NCBI RefSeq assembly: GCF_018131225.1
Contig: NZ_JAFCMM010000003.1
Span: 260,001 to 324,000 of the forward strand
Direction of reading: 5' to 3'
Length of the DNA: 64,000 bases
From: Bradyrhizobium sp. U87765 SZCCT0048
GTDB taxonomy: Bacteria; Pseudomonadota; Alphaproteobacteria; Rhizobiales; Xanthobacteraceae
Shown here: positions 54,966 to 64,000 of the stretch, in pieces
Numbering within the stretch: the first letter of the stretch is position 1
Layout: each line of letters starts with the position of its first letter
Notes under the pieces: model-generated
Seen by the model: the letters and a program-made list of their open reading frames with translations, nothing else
The model's database searches: none
What the model was told of the DNA's origin: nothing
Program-made: the position numbers and the translations under genes

Positions 54966-57900
54966 TCAGGCTTGCTGCTGGTGTGCTGAGGCAGCGGGCG
55001 ATGGCGCGTCCTGCACTTCTTCGGCATCGTGACGCCCCGTGCGCGCACCCATGCGCTTGAGAACGAACACATAGAACGCCGGAACGAACAGCACCGCGAG
55101 CACCGTCGCCGAGATCATGCCGCCGAGCACGCCGGTGCCGATGGCGTTCTGGCTGCCGGCGCTGGCACCGGTCGCGATCGCCAGCGGCGTCACGCCGAGG
55201 ATGAAGGCCAGCGACGTCATCAGGATGGGCCGGAAGCGAATGAACGCCGCCTCGATCGCCGCCTGTCGCAACGATTTGCCCTGAGCATGCAGGTCCTTGG
55301 CGAATTCCACGATCAGGATGGCGTTCTTCGCCGACAGGCCGATGATCGCGATCAGGCCGACCTTGAAGTAGATGTCGTTCGGCATGTCGCGCAGCATCAC
55401 GGCGAGCAGCGATCCGATGATGCCGAGCGGTACCACCAGCATCACCGACAGCGGGATCGACCAGCTCTCGTAGAGCGCGGCGAGCAGCAGGAACACGAAC
55501 AGGACGCTGAGGCCGAGCAGGAACGGCGCCTGGGTCCCCGACTCGATCTCCTCCTGCGACTGGCCCGCCCACTGAAAGCCGAAACCGTCGGGCAACTGCC
55601 CCGCCAGCCGCTCCATCTCCTTGAGGGCGTCGCCCGACGAGCGGCCGGCCGCGGCCTCGCCGGAGATGCGGATCGACGGATAGCCGTTGAATCCGACCAC
55701 CTGCATCGTGCCCTTGGCCCACTCGGCGCGGGCAAACGCCGACAACGGCACCATGCCGCCATTGGCGTTGCGCACGTTGAGCTTGAGCAGGTCGTCCGCA
55801 TGCATGCGGCTATCCTCCTCCGCCTGCACGGTGACGCGCTGCATGCGGCCGGCGTTCGGGAAGTCGTTGACATACGACGAGCCGAGGCTCGCCGAGATCG
55901 TGGTGTTGATATCGGCGAAGGACACGCCGAACGTGTTGGCTTTCTCGCGGTCGATGACGAGATTGAGCTGTGTCGAATTGGCAAGGCCCTCGATGCGCAG
56001 GCCGGTCAGCACCGGGCTCTTCGCGCCGGCTGCCAGCAACTGGCTCGCCGCCTGTGCCAGCGCCTCCGTGCCGCGGTTGCCGCGGTCCTGCAGGCGGAAT
56101 GTGAAGCCGGTGGAATTGCTGAGGCCGTCGATCGGCGGCGGCGACAGAGCGAAGGCCGTGGCGTCGCCGACCTTGCCGAGTTCGCCGTTCGCACGTCCGA
56201 CGATCGCGCCGGCTGCATCCTTGTCCCCGCGTTCGTCCCAGTCCTTGAGCGTGATCCAGGCGATCGCCGAGCTCAGGCCGTTGCCGGAGAAGCTATAGCC
56301 GGTCACCGAGAAGACGCCGGAGACGCCTGGCTCCTTCGCGAAGATCTGCTCGACCTGCTCGAGCGATTTCAAAGTGCGCGTCTGGCTCGCCTCCGGCGGC
56401 GCCTGGATATCGGCGATCACGTAGCCCTGGTCTTCCACCGGCAGGAATCCCGACGGCAGCCTGACGAACGCCCAGCCGACGCCGACCAGCAGCGCCACAT
56501 AGATCACCATCATGCGCCCGGCGCGCCCCGTGATCCAGCCGACGGACTGGCGATAGCGCCCGGCAAGCCTGTCGAAGGTCCGGTTGAACCAGCCGAAGAA
56601 ACCGCCCTTCTCATGATGGCCGGCGGGGATCGGCTTGAGGAAGGTCGCGCACAAGGCAGGCGTCAGGGTGAGCGCGAGGAAGCCCGAGAACAGGATCGAG
56701 ACGACCATCGTGAGGCTGAACTGGCGGTAGATGATGCCGACCGCCCCCGGAAAGAACGCCATCGGCACGAAGGTCGCCGTCAGCACCAGCGTAATGCCGA
56801 CGATCGCACCGCCGATCTGGGTCATCGCCTTGCGCGTCGCCGCCCGCGGCGACAGCCCTTCCTGCGCCATCAGACGTTCGACGTTCTCGACCACCACGAT
56901 GGCGTCGTCGACAAGAATACCGATCGCCAGCACCATGGCGAACATGGTCAGGACGTTGATCGAAAACCCGGTCGCGTACATCACCGCACAGGTGCCGAGC
57001 AGTGCGATCGGCACCACGATGGTGGGAATCAGCGTGTAACGGATGTTCTGCAGGAACAGGAACATTACGATGAACACCAGGATGAGCGCCTCGCCCAGGG
57101 TGTGGAGCACCTTTTCGATCGAGGCCTTGACGAACGGCGTGGTGTCGTAGGCGATCTCGTAGGTGACGCCTTTCGGGAAGTAGCGCGACAGCTCCTTCAT
57201 CTTGGCGTTGACGAGCCTGGACACCGACAGCGCGTTGGCGGTCGCCGATAGCTGCACGCCGATCGCCGCCGCCGGCTTGCCGTTGAGGCGCGACGAGAAA
57301 TTGTAGTCCTCACCGCCGACCTCTACGCGGGCGACGTCGCGCAGGCGGACCGACGAGCCGTCGCGGTTGGCGCGCAGCACGATCGAGCTGAACTCGTCGG
57401 GCGTGCCGAGTTGGCCCTTGACCACAACCGGCGCGGAAACGTCCTGGGAGATCGGATTGGGCTGGGCGCCGATCCGCCCGGCGGCGACCTGCGCGTTCTG
57501 GGCGGTGATCGCCGCCATGATATCGGCCGGCGTCAGGCCGAGGCCCAGCATCTTGTCGGGGTTGATCCAGACGCGCATGGCGCGCTGGGTGCCGAACAGC
57601 TGTGCCTTGCCGACGCCGTCGATGCGGCGGATCTCGCTGAGGACGTTGCGCGTGATGTAGTCGCCAAGCGCGACGTCGCCGAACGACGGGTCGCTCGACT
57701 GCACCGAGATGAACATCAGGAACGACACCGAGCCCTCTTCGACGGTGATGCCCTGTTGCATGACGGCGCGCGGCAGCCGCGATTCGACGCGGCGAATGCG
57801 GTTCTGCACGTCGACGGTCGCCTGCGCCACCGAGGTGCCCGGCTTGAAGGTGACGTCGATCTGCACCGAGCCCGTCGCGTCCGCGGTCGACTCGAAGTAC

Positions 57901-58127
57901 ATCAGGTTGGGAATGCCGTTGAGCTGATCCTCGATCAGCCGCGTGACACCCTGGTAGATTTCTTCCGAGGACGCTCCGGGATAGCTGGTGCTGACAGAGA
58001 TGCGCGGCGGCGCGATGTTGGGATACTGCGACACCGGCAGATACGGAATCGCCAGCGCGCCGCCGATCATGATGAAAATGGCGACGACCCATGCGAACAC
58101 GGGCCGCGCAATGAAGAATTCGGACAT
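54966..58127 (-). CDS. RND multidrug efflux permease (HAE1/AcrB family)
   Basis: 1053 aa. The inner-membrane proton-driven pump of a tripartite efflux system. N-terminal MSEFFIARPVFAWVVAIFIMIGG, twelve transmembrane helices in two halves each with a large periplasmic loop, the proton-relay pair in GILVDDAIVVVENV, and the second-half RFRPILMTSLAFILG are all present. It is 12 bp downstream of the adaptor gene. No outer-membrane factor gene is in the window, so it must share a TolC-like protein encoded elsewhere. Confidence 0.96.
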   Translation of the reverse strand: MSEFFIARPVFAWVVAIFIMIGGALAIPYLPVSQYPNIAPPRISVSTSYPGASSEEIYQGVTRLIEDQLNGIPNLMYFESTADATGSVQIDVTFKPGTSVAQATVDVQNRIRRVESRLPRAVMQQGITVEEGSVSFLMFISVQSSDPSFGDVALGDYITRNVLSEIRRIDGVGKAQLFGTQRAMRVWINPDKMLGLGLTPADIMAAITAQNAQVAAGRIGAQPNPISQDVSAPVVVKGQLGTPDEFSSIVLRANRDGSSVRLRDVARVEVGGEDYNFSSRLNGKPAAAIGVQLSATANALSVSRLVNAKMKELSRYFPKGVTYEIAYDTTPFVKASIEKVLHTLGEALILVFIVMFLFLQNIRYTLIPTIVVPIALLGTCAVMYATGFSINVLTMFAMVLAIGILVDDAIVVVENVERLMAQEGLSPRAATRKAMTQIGGAIVGITLVLTATFVPMAFFPGAVGIIYRQFSLTMVVSILFSGFLALTLTPALCATFLKPIPAGHHEKGGFFGWFNRTFDRLAGRYRQSVGWITGRAGRMMVIYVALLVGVGWAFVRLPSGFLPVEDQGYVIADIQAPPEASQTRTLKSLEQVEQIFAKEPGVSGVFSVTGYSFSGNGLSSAIAWITLKDWDERGDKDAAGAIVGRANGELGKVGDATAFALSPPPIDGLSNSTGFTFRLQDRGNRGTEALAQAASQLLAAGAKSPVLTGLRIEGLANSTQLNLVIDREKANTFGVSFADINTTISASLGSSYVNDFPNAGRMQRVTVQAEEDSRMHADDLLKLNVRNANGGMVPLSAFARAEWAKGTMQVVGFNGYPSIRISGEAAAGRSSGDALKEMERLAGQLPDGFGFQWAGQSQEEIESGTQAPFLLGLSVLFVFLLLAALYESWSIPLSVMLVVPLGIIGSLLAVMLRDMPNDIYFKVGLIAIIGLSAKNAILIVEFAKDLHAQGKSLRQAAIEAAFIRFRPILMTSLAFILGVTPLAIATGASAGSQNAIGTGVLGGMISATVLAVLFVPAFYVFVLKRMGARTGRHDAEEVQDAPSPAASAHQQQA

Positions 58128-58139
58128 GGACGTCGGCTC

Positions 58140-59327
58140 TTACTTGATCGCCTGATTGGGAGATGCGCCGGCCTCGTCGGCCGTCTGCATGCGCCAGGGT
58201 TTGGCGTCGACCATCGCGCCGGCGGACAGGGCCTGGAAGCCCTCGACCACCACCTTGTCCCCGGCGTTGAGGCCGTTCTGGATGATCCAGCGCCCATTCA
58301 CGAGACGCGATGGCGTCACCTTGCGCAACTCGGCACGGCGCTCGGCAATGACGACATAGACCTGCGCCTGTCCGCCGGGATCGCGCTGCAGCGCGCGCTC
58401 CGGCACCGCCAGGGCGTTGTGCTGTTCGCCCTGGACGATCTGCACCCGCACATACATGCCGGGCAGCAGGTCGTTGTCCGGATTCGGAAACTCGCCGCGC
58501 AGCGTGACCTGGCCCGTGGTGGCGTCCACAGCGGCCTCCGACAGCAGCAGCCGGCCGCGATGGCCGTATTCCGAGCCGTCGTCGAAACGCAGGCACACCT
58601 CCGCGACATCGCCGTTCACCGCGCCATGGCCGGTCTTGGCAGCGCGCTTCAGCGCCAGCAGTTCGTTCGCCGACTGGGTGAAGTCGGCATAGACCGGATC
58701 GAGCTGCTGGATCGTCGCCAGCGTCTGGCTGTCGCCGGCGCTGACCAGCGCACCTTCGGTCACCAGCGCACGGCCGATGCGGCCGGTGATCGGCGCGCGG
58801 ACCTCGGTGTATTCCAGATCGAGCATGGCGGCCTGGAGACCCGCACGGGCGGAAGCCTCGTCGGCCTCGGCCTGGGCGAGCTCGGCAATCGCCTTCTCAT
58901 AGAGCTGGCCCGTGGTGACATCGCGCTCCCTGAGCTGCGTCTGCCGGTCGGCCTGCTGTTTGGCGAGGATGCGCGTCGCCTCCGCGCGCCGCAGGGCCGC
59001 CTTGGCGCTATCGACCTTCACGCGGAACGGCGCGGGGTCGAGGCGATAGAGCACGTCGCCCTCGCGCACCATGGTGCCCTGCTTGAATACGCGTTCGACC
59101 AGGATGCCGGCGACGCGCGGCCGCACTTCCGCGATGCGCGTCGGCGCGATGCGCCCCGGCAGGTCATTGACGAGCTGAAGGGTTTGCGGCGTCACCGTCA
59201 CGACGCTGACGGCGACAGGAGGCGGCGACTGATCCGCCGCCTTCTTGCCCTCTCCACACCCGGCGAGCATCGCGGCGAGCGCTGCCAGCCCTGCGGCGCG
59301 AATAAAAAACGTCGATTGATGAGACAC
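58140..59327 (-). CDS. RND efflux periplasmic adaptor subunit
   Basis: 395 aa. A lipoprotein signal with lipobox LAGC (Cys24) anchors it in the inner membrane; then a biotinyl-lipoyl-like half (VNDLPGRIAPTRIAEVRPRVAGILVERVFKQGTMV), an alpha-hairpin (about 100-170), and the beta-barrel end (LRGEFPNPDNDLLPGMYVRVQI). It joins the pump to the outer-membrane channel, AcrA style. Cotranscribed with the pump from the promoter at 59388-59416. Confidence 0.95.
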   Translation of the reverse strand: MSHQSTFFIRAAGLAALAAMLAGCGEGKKAADQSPPPVAVSVVTVTPQTLQLVNDLPGRIAPTRIAEVRPRVAGILVERVFKQGTMVREGDVLYRLDPAPFRVKVDSAKAALRRAEATRILAKQQADRQTQLRERDVTTGQLYEKAIAELAQAEADEASARAGLQAAMLDLEYTEVRAPITGRIGRALVTEGALVSAGDSQTLATIQQLDPVYADFTQSANELLALKRAAKTGHGAVNGDVAEVCLRFDDGSEYGHRGRLLLSEAAVDATTGQVTLRGEFPNPDNDLLPGMYVRVQIVQGEQHNALAVPERALQRDPGGQAQVYVVIAERRAELRKVTPSRLVNGRWIIQNGLNAGDKVVVEGFQALSAGAMVDAKPWRMQTADEAGASPNQAIK

Positions 59328-59387
59328 TTGAAGTCACCACTCTTGCCGCTGCCCGAGGGGCAGGAACACCAAATTCCATCTCGCAAA

Positions 59388-59416
59388 AAGATACCGTCTG
59401 GTTGGTTGGCGGTCAA
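59388..59416 (-). promoter_or_regulatory. Promoter of the RND efflux operon with operator-like spacer
   Basis: On the minus strand TTGACC (59411-59416) and TATCTT (59388-59393) are exactly 17 bases apart, about 55 bases before the adaptor ATG. The spacer and flanks (plus strand 59393-59413) begin ACCG and end CGGT around repeated TGGT units, a TetR-type operator look. No repressor gene is adjacent. Confidence 0.65.
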
Positions 59417-59631
59417 TCAAGGTTTTTTGCAACGCAGCATCGCACCACGTCCGGACTGCGAACTGTCCGACGCACACCGAATCCAAGTTGCCGGAACGTT
59501 ACGCGCGGCGAAGTCTCGCGGGCTTGCGCCGTTTACGCTTGCTCACGGATGACGGCAGCCGCCGGCGCAACTCGCCGACATCGAAGCGGGAGCGCGCCGG
59601 TGTTGCCATCAAAAGCGGGCCCGCTCCGTGC

Positions 59632-61089
59632 TCAGCGGCCGCGCAGGCGGTCGAGCATCTCGGACGTCGCGAAGCCGTCGGCGGAAGCACCGATCGAGGC
59701 CTGGAATTCCCGCAACGCCTTGCGGGTCTCGCCGCCGAGCTGGCCGTCCGGCTCGCCACGGTAGAAACCGCGCTGCACCAGCAGTTGCTGCAGTTCGAGC
59801 CGTTCGGCGCGGCTCAGCACCCGCTCCTGCCTCGGCCAGGCCTGCACGAAGGGGCCGCCGCCGCGCAGGCGGTCGGCGAAGTGGCCGATAGCCAGCGCAT
59901 ACGCTTCCGCGGGATTGTAGCGCAGGATGCTGCGGAAGTTCTGCAGCATCAGGAAACCCGGCCCCTCGCTGCCGGCCGGCGCCAGCAGAAACGCCTTGTC
60001 GGTGGCGCGCGGGAACGGCTTGCCGCCGGCGCGGCGAATGCCGAGCTGCTCCCATTGCGCCACCGTCATCTGCTTGGCGCGGTCGGCGAGCATGTAGTTG
60101 AAGCCGCGCGGCACCTCGACCTCGTAGCCCCAGGACTGGCCGGTCTGCCAGCCGTCCTTCTTGAGGTTGTTGGCGGTGGAGGCAATGAGGTCGGCGACAT
60201 TGTCGACGACGTCCTTGCGACCGTCGCCGTCGAAATCGACCGCGAAACGCTTGAACGCCGTCGGCATGAACTGGGTCGGACCGAACGCGCCCGCCCAGGA
60301 GCCCTTCATCTGCTCGGGGCGCAGGTCGCCGTGGTGCAGGATCTCCAGCGCCGACAGGAATTCGTTGCGGAAGTAGGCCTGGCGACGGCCGATGCACGAC
60401 AGCGTCGCGGTGGAGCGCAGCACGCTGCGGTCGCCGCCCTGGGTCGAGTAGTTGGATTCGACGCCCCAGATCGAGGCGATGACATAGCGGTCGACGCCAT
60501 AGGCCTTCTCGACCGCGTCGAAGATCGGCTTGTACTGCGCCAGCACCTCGCGGCCGCGCTGCATGCGCGCGTCGCTGACGAGGACGTCGAGATAGTCCCA
60601 CAGCGCCTTGGTGAACTCGGGCTGGGAATCCATCAGGTCCATGATCCGCAGGTCCGGCGTCAGGCCCTCGGTGAAGCGTCGGTAATTCTCCTGCGACACG
60701 CCGCGCCGCGCGGCCTCCGGCCACAGGCCCGCGATGCAGTTGTCGAAGTTCGCAGCGGCCTCTCGGATCGCCTGGGCGGTCATCTGCGGGTGGCCGGACG
60801 CGCCGTCCTCGCCGCTCCACTCCTTGGCGCCGCTTCCGCCGCCGCCGCCCGGCGCCGGCTGGGTCTGCGGCGAAAAAATCGACGGCAGCGAGAACGGAAA
60901 AGTGGCCTGGGCGGTGGTGCGCTGGACGTTCCCCGCCGGCCGCGCCGGACGGACCGGCTGGGCCACCGAGCCCGTGGTATCGAGCATCACCGGCCCGCCG
61001 CCACCGGACGCCTGCGCCCGCGCCGGTCCGGCAAGGACCGCGAAGGCCAGAGCCGTCACACCGATCCGCTTCAGCGCACTTGCCGTCAT
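59632..61089 (-). CDS. Lytic murein transglycosylase (MltB-like) with peptidoglycan-binding domain
   Basis: 485 aa from the ATG at 61089, after AGGACG; an ATG 11 codons upstream is possible. A signal peptide (1-25, AGPARAQ), a Pro/Gly-rich linker (to about 95), then an SLT/MltB catalytic domain with Glu in IWGVESNYSTQGG, GPTQFMPTAFKRFAVDFDGDGRKD and GYEVEVP, and a C-terminal PG_binding_1 repeat (LQQLLVQRGFYRGEPDGQLGGETRKALREFQ). It cleaves glycan strands to 1,6-anhydro ends in the periplasm. Divergent from galU across 300 bp of promoter sequence. Confidence 0.93.
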   Translation of the reverse strand: MTASALKRIGVTALAFAVLAGPARAQASGGGGPVMLDTTGSVAQPVRPARPAGNVQRTTAQATFPFSLPSIFSPQTQPAPGGGGGSGAKEWSGEDGASGHPQMTAQAIREAAANFDNCIAGLWPEAARRGVSQENYRRFTEGLTPDLRIMDLMDSQPEFTKALWDYLDVLVSDARMQRGREVLAQYKPIFDAVEKAYGVDRYVIASIWGVESNYSTQGGDRSVLRSTATLSCIGRRQAYFRNEFLSALEILHHGDLRPEQMKGSWAGAFGPTQFMPTAFKRFAVDFDGDGRKDVVDNVADLIASTANNLKKDGWQTGQSWGYEVEVPRGFNYMLADRAKQMTVAQWEQLGIRRAGGKPFPRATDKAFLLAPAGSEGPGFLMLQNFRSILRYNPAEAYALAIGHFADRLRGGGPFVQAWPRQERVLSRAERLELQQLLVQRGFYRGEPDGQLGGETRKALREFQASIGASADGFATSEMLDRLRGR

Positions 61090-61389
61090 CTGTATTCGTC
61101 CTGATCCATCAAAAGCCCGCACCCGGGGACCTAAAAGGCGCCGGCAGGGTTTCCATCAGCTTAACGGGACGGCGACTTTTTGGCGCCCCTGGGGCCCGGC
61201 ACATCTGGGCGGTTATGTCGCATCGGTTCAAGGCCGCGCCATGACGGCCGACGCCGGTTCGACCTGGGTTCGCTCGAAAGCCGCCGCCGGGACGCCGCAA
61301 AAGTTCCGGAATCAGCTAGGAAATGATCGTGACGGGCCGGCGTCCGCGGTCCATCATCTGAGCCCTGTCCACCTTCGATCAGAGACAAC

Positions 61390-62262
61390 ATGAAAATTCG
61401 CAAAGCCGTGTTTCCCGTCGCCGGTCTCGGCACCCGTTTCCTGCCCGCCACCAAGGCGATGCCCAAGGAAATGCTCACGGTGGTCGACCGCCCGCTGATC
61501 CAGCACGTGGTGGATGAAGCGCTGGAGGCGGGCATCGAGCATCTGGTGTTCGTCACCGGTCGCAACAAAGGCGTCATCGAGGACCATTTCGACCGGCCTT
61601 ACGAGCTCGAGGACACGCTGAAGGAGCGCGCCAAGACCAAGGAAATGGAGTTGCTCGAGCGTGACCAGCCGGAAGCCGGCTCGACCTCGTTCACGCGCCA
61701 GCAGCAGCCGCTCGGCCTCGGCCACGCGGTGTGGTGCGCCCGCGAGATCGTCGGCAACGAGCCGTTCGCCGTGCTGCTGCCGGACGTGCTGGTAAAGCAC
61801 AAACCGAGCGGGCTGAAGCAGATGATCGACGCGGCCAACGCCGTCGGCGCCGAGAAAGCCAACATTGTCGCCGTCGAGGAAGTGCCGATGGAAAGCGTGC
61901 ACATGTACGGCGTGGTCGGGGTCGGCCAGCAGCGTGGCGACCTGTTCGAACTTGCCGGCATGGTGGAAAAGCCCAAGCGCGAGCACGCGCCCTCCAACCT
62001 GTCGATCACCGGGCGCTACATCCTGCAGCCGGAAATCTTCAAGATCCTGGAAACGCAGGAGCGCGGTGCTGGCGGTGAGATCCAGCTCACCGACGCCATG
62101 CTCGGCCTCGCCAGGAGCCAGCCGTTCTACGGCTTCAAGTTCAAGGGCAAGAGCTACGACTGCGGCTCGAAGTCCGGCTTCCTCGCCGCCAACATCGCCT
62201 ATGCGATGGACCGCGACGACCTGCGCGAGGGGCTGCGCGAGGAAATGAAGAAGTACTTCTGA
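61390..62262 (+). CDS. galU: UTP-glucose-1-phosphate uridylyltransferase
   Basis: 290 aa. The nucleotide-binding start AVFPVAGLGTRFLPATKAMPKEMLTV, the lysine in KPKREHAPSN, VVDEALEAGIEHLVFVTGR and GRYILQPEIF are GalU hallmarks. It makes UDP-glucose, the precursor for exopolysaccharide, LPS and glucans. Transcribed alone; convergent with the diguanylate cyclase gene (27 bp apart). Confidence 0.97.
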   Translation: MKIRKAVFPVAGLGTRFLPATKAMPKEMLTVVDRPLIQHVVDEALEAGIEHLVFVTGRNKGVIEDHFDRPYELEDTLKERAKTKEMELLERDQPEAGSTSFTRQQQPLGLGHAVWCAREIVGNEPFAVLLPDVLVKHKPSGLKQMIDAANAVGAEKANIVAVEEVPMESVHMYGVVGVGQQRGDLFELAGMVEKPKREHAPSNLSITGRYILQPEIFKILETQERGAGGEIQLTDAMLGLARSQPFYGFKFKGKSYDCGSKSGFLAANIAYAMDRDDLREGLREEMKKYF

Positions 62263-62289
62263 ATTCTGAAATACCGGCCGGCGCGGCGC

Positions 62290-63789
62290 CTACGCCACCA
62301 GCGACAGGTGCCCGACGCCGGCGACAAAGGACTGATTGCGCCCCCGCGACTTGGCCTCATAGAGCGCCTTGTCGGCGGCCTCGATCAGATGAGCGGGCGA
62401 CATCGCCGTGCTCGGTACCACCGCGGCAATGCCGATGCTGACGGTGGTCGCCCATTTTTCAGCGGATAGTTCCTCGACGTCGGACCTGATCTTTTCGGCA
62501 ACCAGCGACGCCGTCTCGACCGACAGGCCGGGCAGCAGCACGGCGAACTCCTCGCCGCCGTAGCGCGCGGCGCAATCGGCGGAACGGCGCACGCTGCCGC
62601 GGATGGTGGCCGCGATCCGCACCAGCACCTGGTCGCCGGCCTGATGGCCGAACATGTCGTTGAATGCCTTGAAATGGTCGGCGTCGATCATCAGCAGTGC
62701 CAGCGGATCGCTCTGGCGCATGGCGCGGTGCCACTCCTGGGACATCACGGTGTCGAACTTGCGCCGGTTGCGAAGCTGGGTCAGCGCATCGGTGGTCGCG
62801 AGCTGCTCGAGCCGGTCCTCGGCCAGCGCACGACGATTGATCTCGCGGGCCAGGAACAGCGTTGCGCCGACCACCAGCACGATCAGGCCCAACATGGTGG
62901 CGCCAATGCGCAGCGCCTCGCGGCGCCACAGGTTGAGAATCGTGTCCCATGACTTGCCGGCCACTACTACCAGGCCGTGATCCGTGCGGTGCCAGACGAA
63001 CAGGCGCACGATGCCGTCGACCGCGCTCGCCCGTGATGCCGCCCCACTCGGCTCGTCGAGCGTCCGCCGCATACCCGGCGCTTCGCCCATGCTCTTGCCG
63101 ACGATATCGAGATCGAACGGCGTGCGCATGATCACGACGCCATCGCGGCGGAAGACGGTGATGGTGTCGTCCGGCTGCAGTTGCAGGCGCCCGAACAGGT
63201 CATGGAAGTAGCTGAAGCGCAGCGATCCCACGACAACGCCGACGAACGATCCGTCCTTGCCGCTGATGCGGCGACTGAGCACCAGCGAATAGTTGCCGAG
63301 ATGGAGACCGGGCCGGCTGATGAACAGGCCGCGGTCGGGGTCATTGCGGTGCACCTCGAAATAGTCCTCGCCGGCATGGTTCTCCGGCTTCGGCGTCAGC
63401 GTCGACGAATCCAGCACGAGATTACCACCCGCATCGAACACCTGAATGGCGCCGAAATGCCGCGCGGTCGCGGCATGGTCGAACAGGATCAGGCTCAGCA
63501 ACGGCTTGCTGACACTCTTCACCTCGGGCTCGACGAAATTGGTTGCGACGTTGCGCAGCGAGAGGTCGTACAACTCGATATTGCGGCTGATATCAGCGTC
63601 GATCGTCGACACCAGGTTTTCCATGGTGCGGCGCGCGAGTTCTTCCTCGCCGCGGCGCATGTCGAGCAATACGCTGGCGCAAACGCCGGAAAACGCCAGC
63701 AGCGTCAGGACACAGAACGCGACCAGCGCCCGCGGCGAAATTCGCCGGGGCTTGATGTCCGTTCGGGACTCTGTGTCGTTGCGCTGCAT
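62290..63789 (-). CDS. Cache-domain diguanylate cyclase
   Basis: 499 aa from the ATG at 63789 (MQRNDTESRTD); an upstream in-frame TTG is less likely. Transmembrane helix (about 18-42), a periplasmic dCache-type sensor (about 45-285: DISRNIELYDLSLRN, FGAIQVFDAGGNLVLDS, LHLGNYSLVLSRRISGKDG), a second helix (about 290-315), and a GGDEF domain with the active site ARYGGEEF. The inhibitory RxxD site (RSAD, five residues before GGEEF) is present, so product inhibition by c-di-GMP is expected. Signal unknown. Confidence 0.93.
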   Translation of the reverse strand: MQRNDTESRTDIKPRRISPRALVAFCVLTLLAFSGVCASVLLDMRRGEEELARRTMENLVSTIDADISRNIELYDLSLRNVATNFVEPEVKSVSKPLLSLILFDHAATARHFGAIQVFDAGGNLVLDSSTLTPKPENHAGEDYFEVHRNDPDRGLFISRPGLHLGNYSLVLSRRISGKDGSFVGVVVGSLRFSYFHDLFGRLQLQPDDTITVFRRDGVVIMRTPFDLDIVGKSMGEAPGMRRTLDEPSGAASRASAVDGIVRLFVWHRTDHGLVVVAGKSWDTILNLWRREALRIGATMLGLIVLVVGATLFLAREINRRALAEDRLEQLATTDALTQLRNRRKFDTVMSQEWHRAMRQSDPLALLMIDADHFKAFNDMFGHQAGDQVLVRIAATIRGSVRRSADCAARYGGEEFAVLLPGLSVETASLVAEKIRSDVEELSAEKWATTVSIGIAAVVPSTAMSPAHLIEAADKALYEAKSRGRNQSFVAGVGHLSLVA

Positions 63790-64000
63790 CACGATACCAT
63801 TGTCAGGCTGCGCACTGATGCGCCCAATAGATTGCTGCAACCTTTAGATTCCGCCCACCGCAACTGCCGCGGTTAACAGGATGTTGCGGCAATCGCCGCT
63901 CCTGGCGGATGTCGGACAGTTCCGTCATTTCATGATCAGGCGCTGGCCTGATGCCGGCGGGAGCGGGCCCGGGCGTGAAGCTGCAGGGCCGCCATCGGGC

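Noticed and set aside
55029..57251. 740-codon open frame on the plus strand opposite the RND pump
   Set aside because: Exactly antisense to conserved AcrB-type sequence, rich in His/Arg/Asp repeats with no domain likeness; the same applies to 57411-59552 and 52600-54381.

Overview
The window is a high-GC alphaproteobacterial chromosome segment, most likely from the Bradyrhizobium / Rhodopseudomonas / Afipia group (Nitrobacteraceae). The argH gene is divergent from a thioredoxin-like gene whose protein closely resembles Bradyrhizobium TlpA as I remember it. Other group-typical genes are a CpdR-like receiver, TIGR02302, DUF2125 and HIG1-type proteins, PduO, and a SAM-II riboswitch in front of metX. 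No rRNA, tRNA, CRISPR array, transposase or phage gene was found.

Region by region. (1) 1-7.3 kb: 3' part of an M23 peptidase, a membrane-anchored C13 (legumain/caspase-like) protease, clpB, a MOSC protein and a secreted TIGR02594-type protein. (2) 7.4-12.8 kb: amino-acid biosynthesis. metX-metW lie behind a SAM-II riboswitch with a terminator switch, and divergent from them are chorismate mutase, hisC and tyrC. (3) 12.9-20 kb: envelope and division genes (DUF2125, ChaC, PlsC, YdcF, FtsE-FtsX, a zinc-ribbon membrane protein). (4) 20-23.3 kb: an AhpD-like / ABC substrate-binding protein / EthD / SDR operon behind an AT-rich region with repeated operator-like elements. (5) 23.4-31.6 kb: CpdR-like regulator, TIGR02302, a lactonase-like hydrolase, lysA, lptM, argH and tlpA. 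(6) 31.6-35.2 kb: a seven-gene set starting with an apparently leaderless arsR-type regulator, then SRPBCC, GST, VOC, DUF1428, VOC and GyrI-like genes. (7) 35.3-44.1 kb: 3-hydroxybutyryl-CoA dehydrogenase, etfBA, cobalamin adenosyltransferase, HIG1, YihY, a soluble hybrid histidine kinase with a histone-H1-like tail, gluQ, an AlkA-type glycosylase and an HNH nuclease. (8) 44.4-54.8 kb: accessory-looking DNA with a dps remnant, a Tat-exported haloperoxidase operon facing a 928-aa STAND regulator, a frameshifted beta-CASP ribonuclease, small membrane and secreted proteins and an aldo/keto reductase. (9) 55-63.8 kb: an RND efflux pump and adaptor with a good promoter, a lytic transglycosylase, galU and a Cache-GGDEF diguanylate cyclase.

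Most genes are ordinary housekeeping. The least explained pieces are the C13 membrane protease, the kinase with the basic tail, the haloperoxidase / STAND-regulator module, and the repeat-controlled AhpD/SBP/EthD/SDR operon. The SAM-II riboswitch of metX is the clearest regulatory RNA: a promoter, an aptamer and two mutually exclusive hairpins can be read in order.
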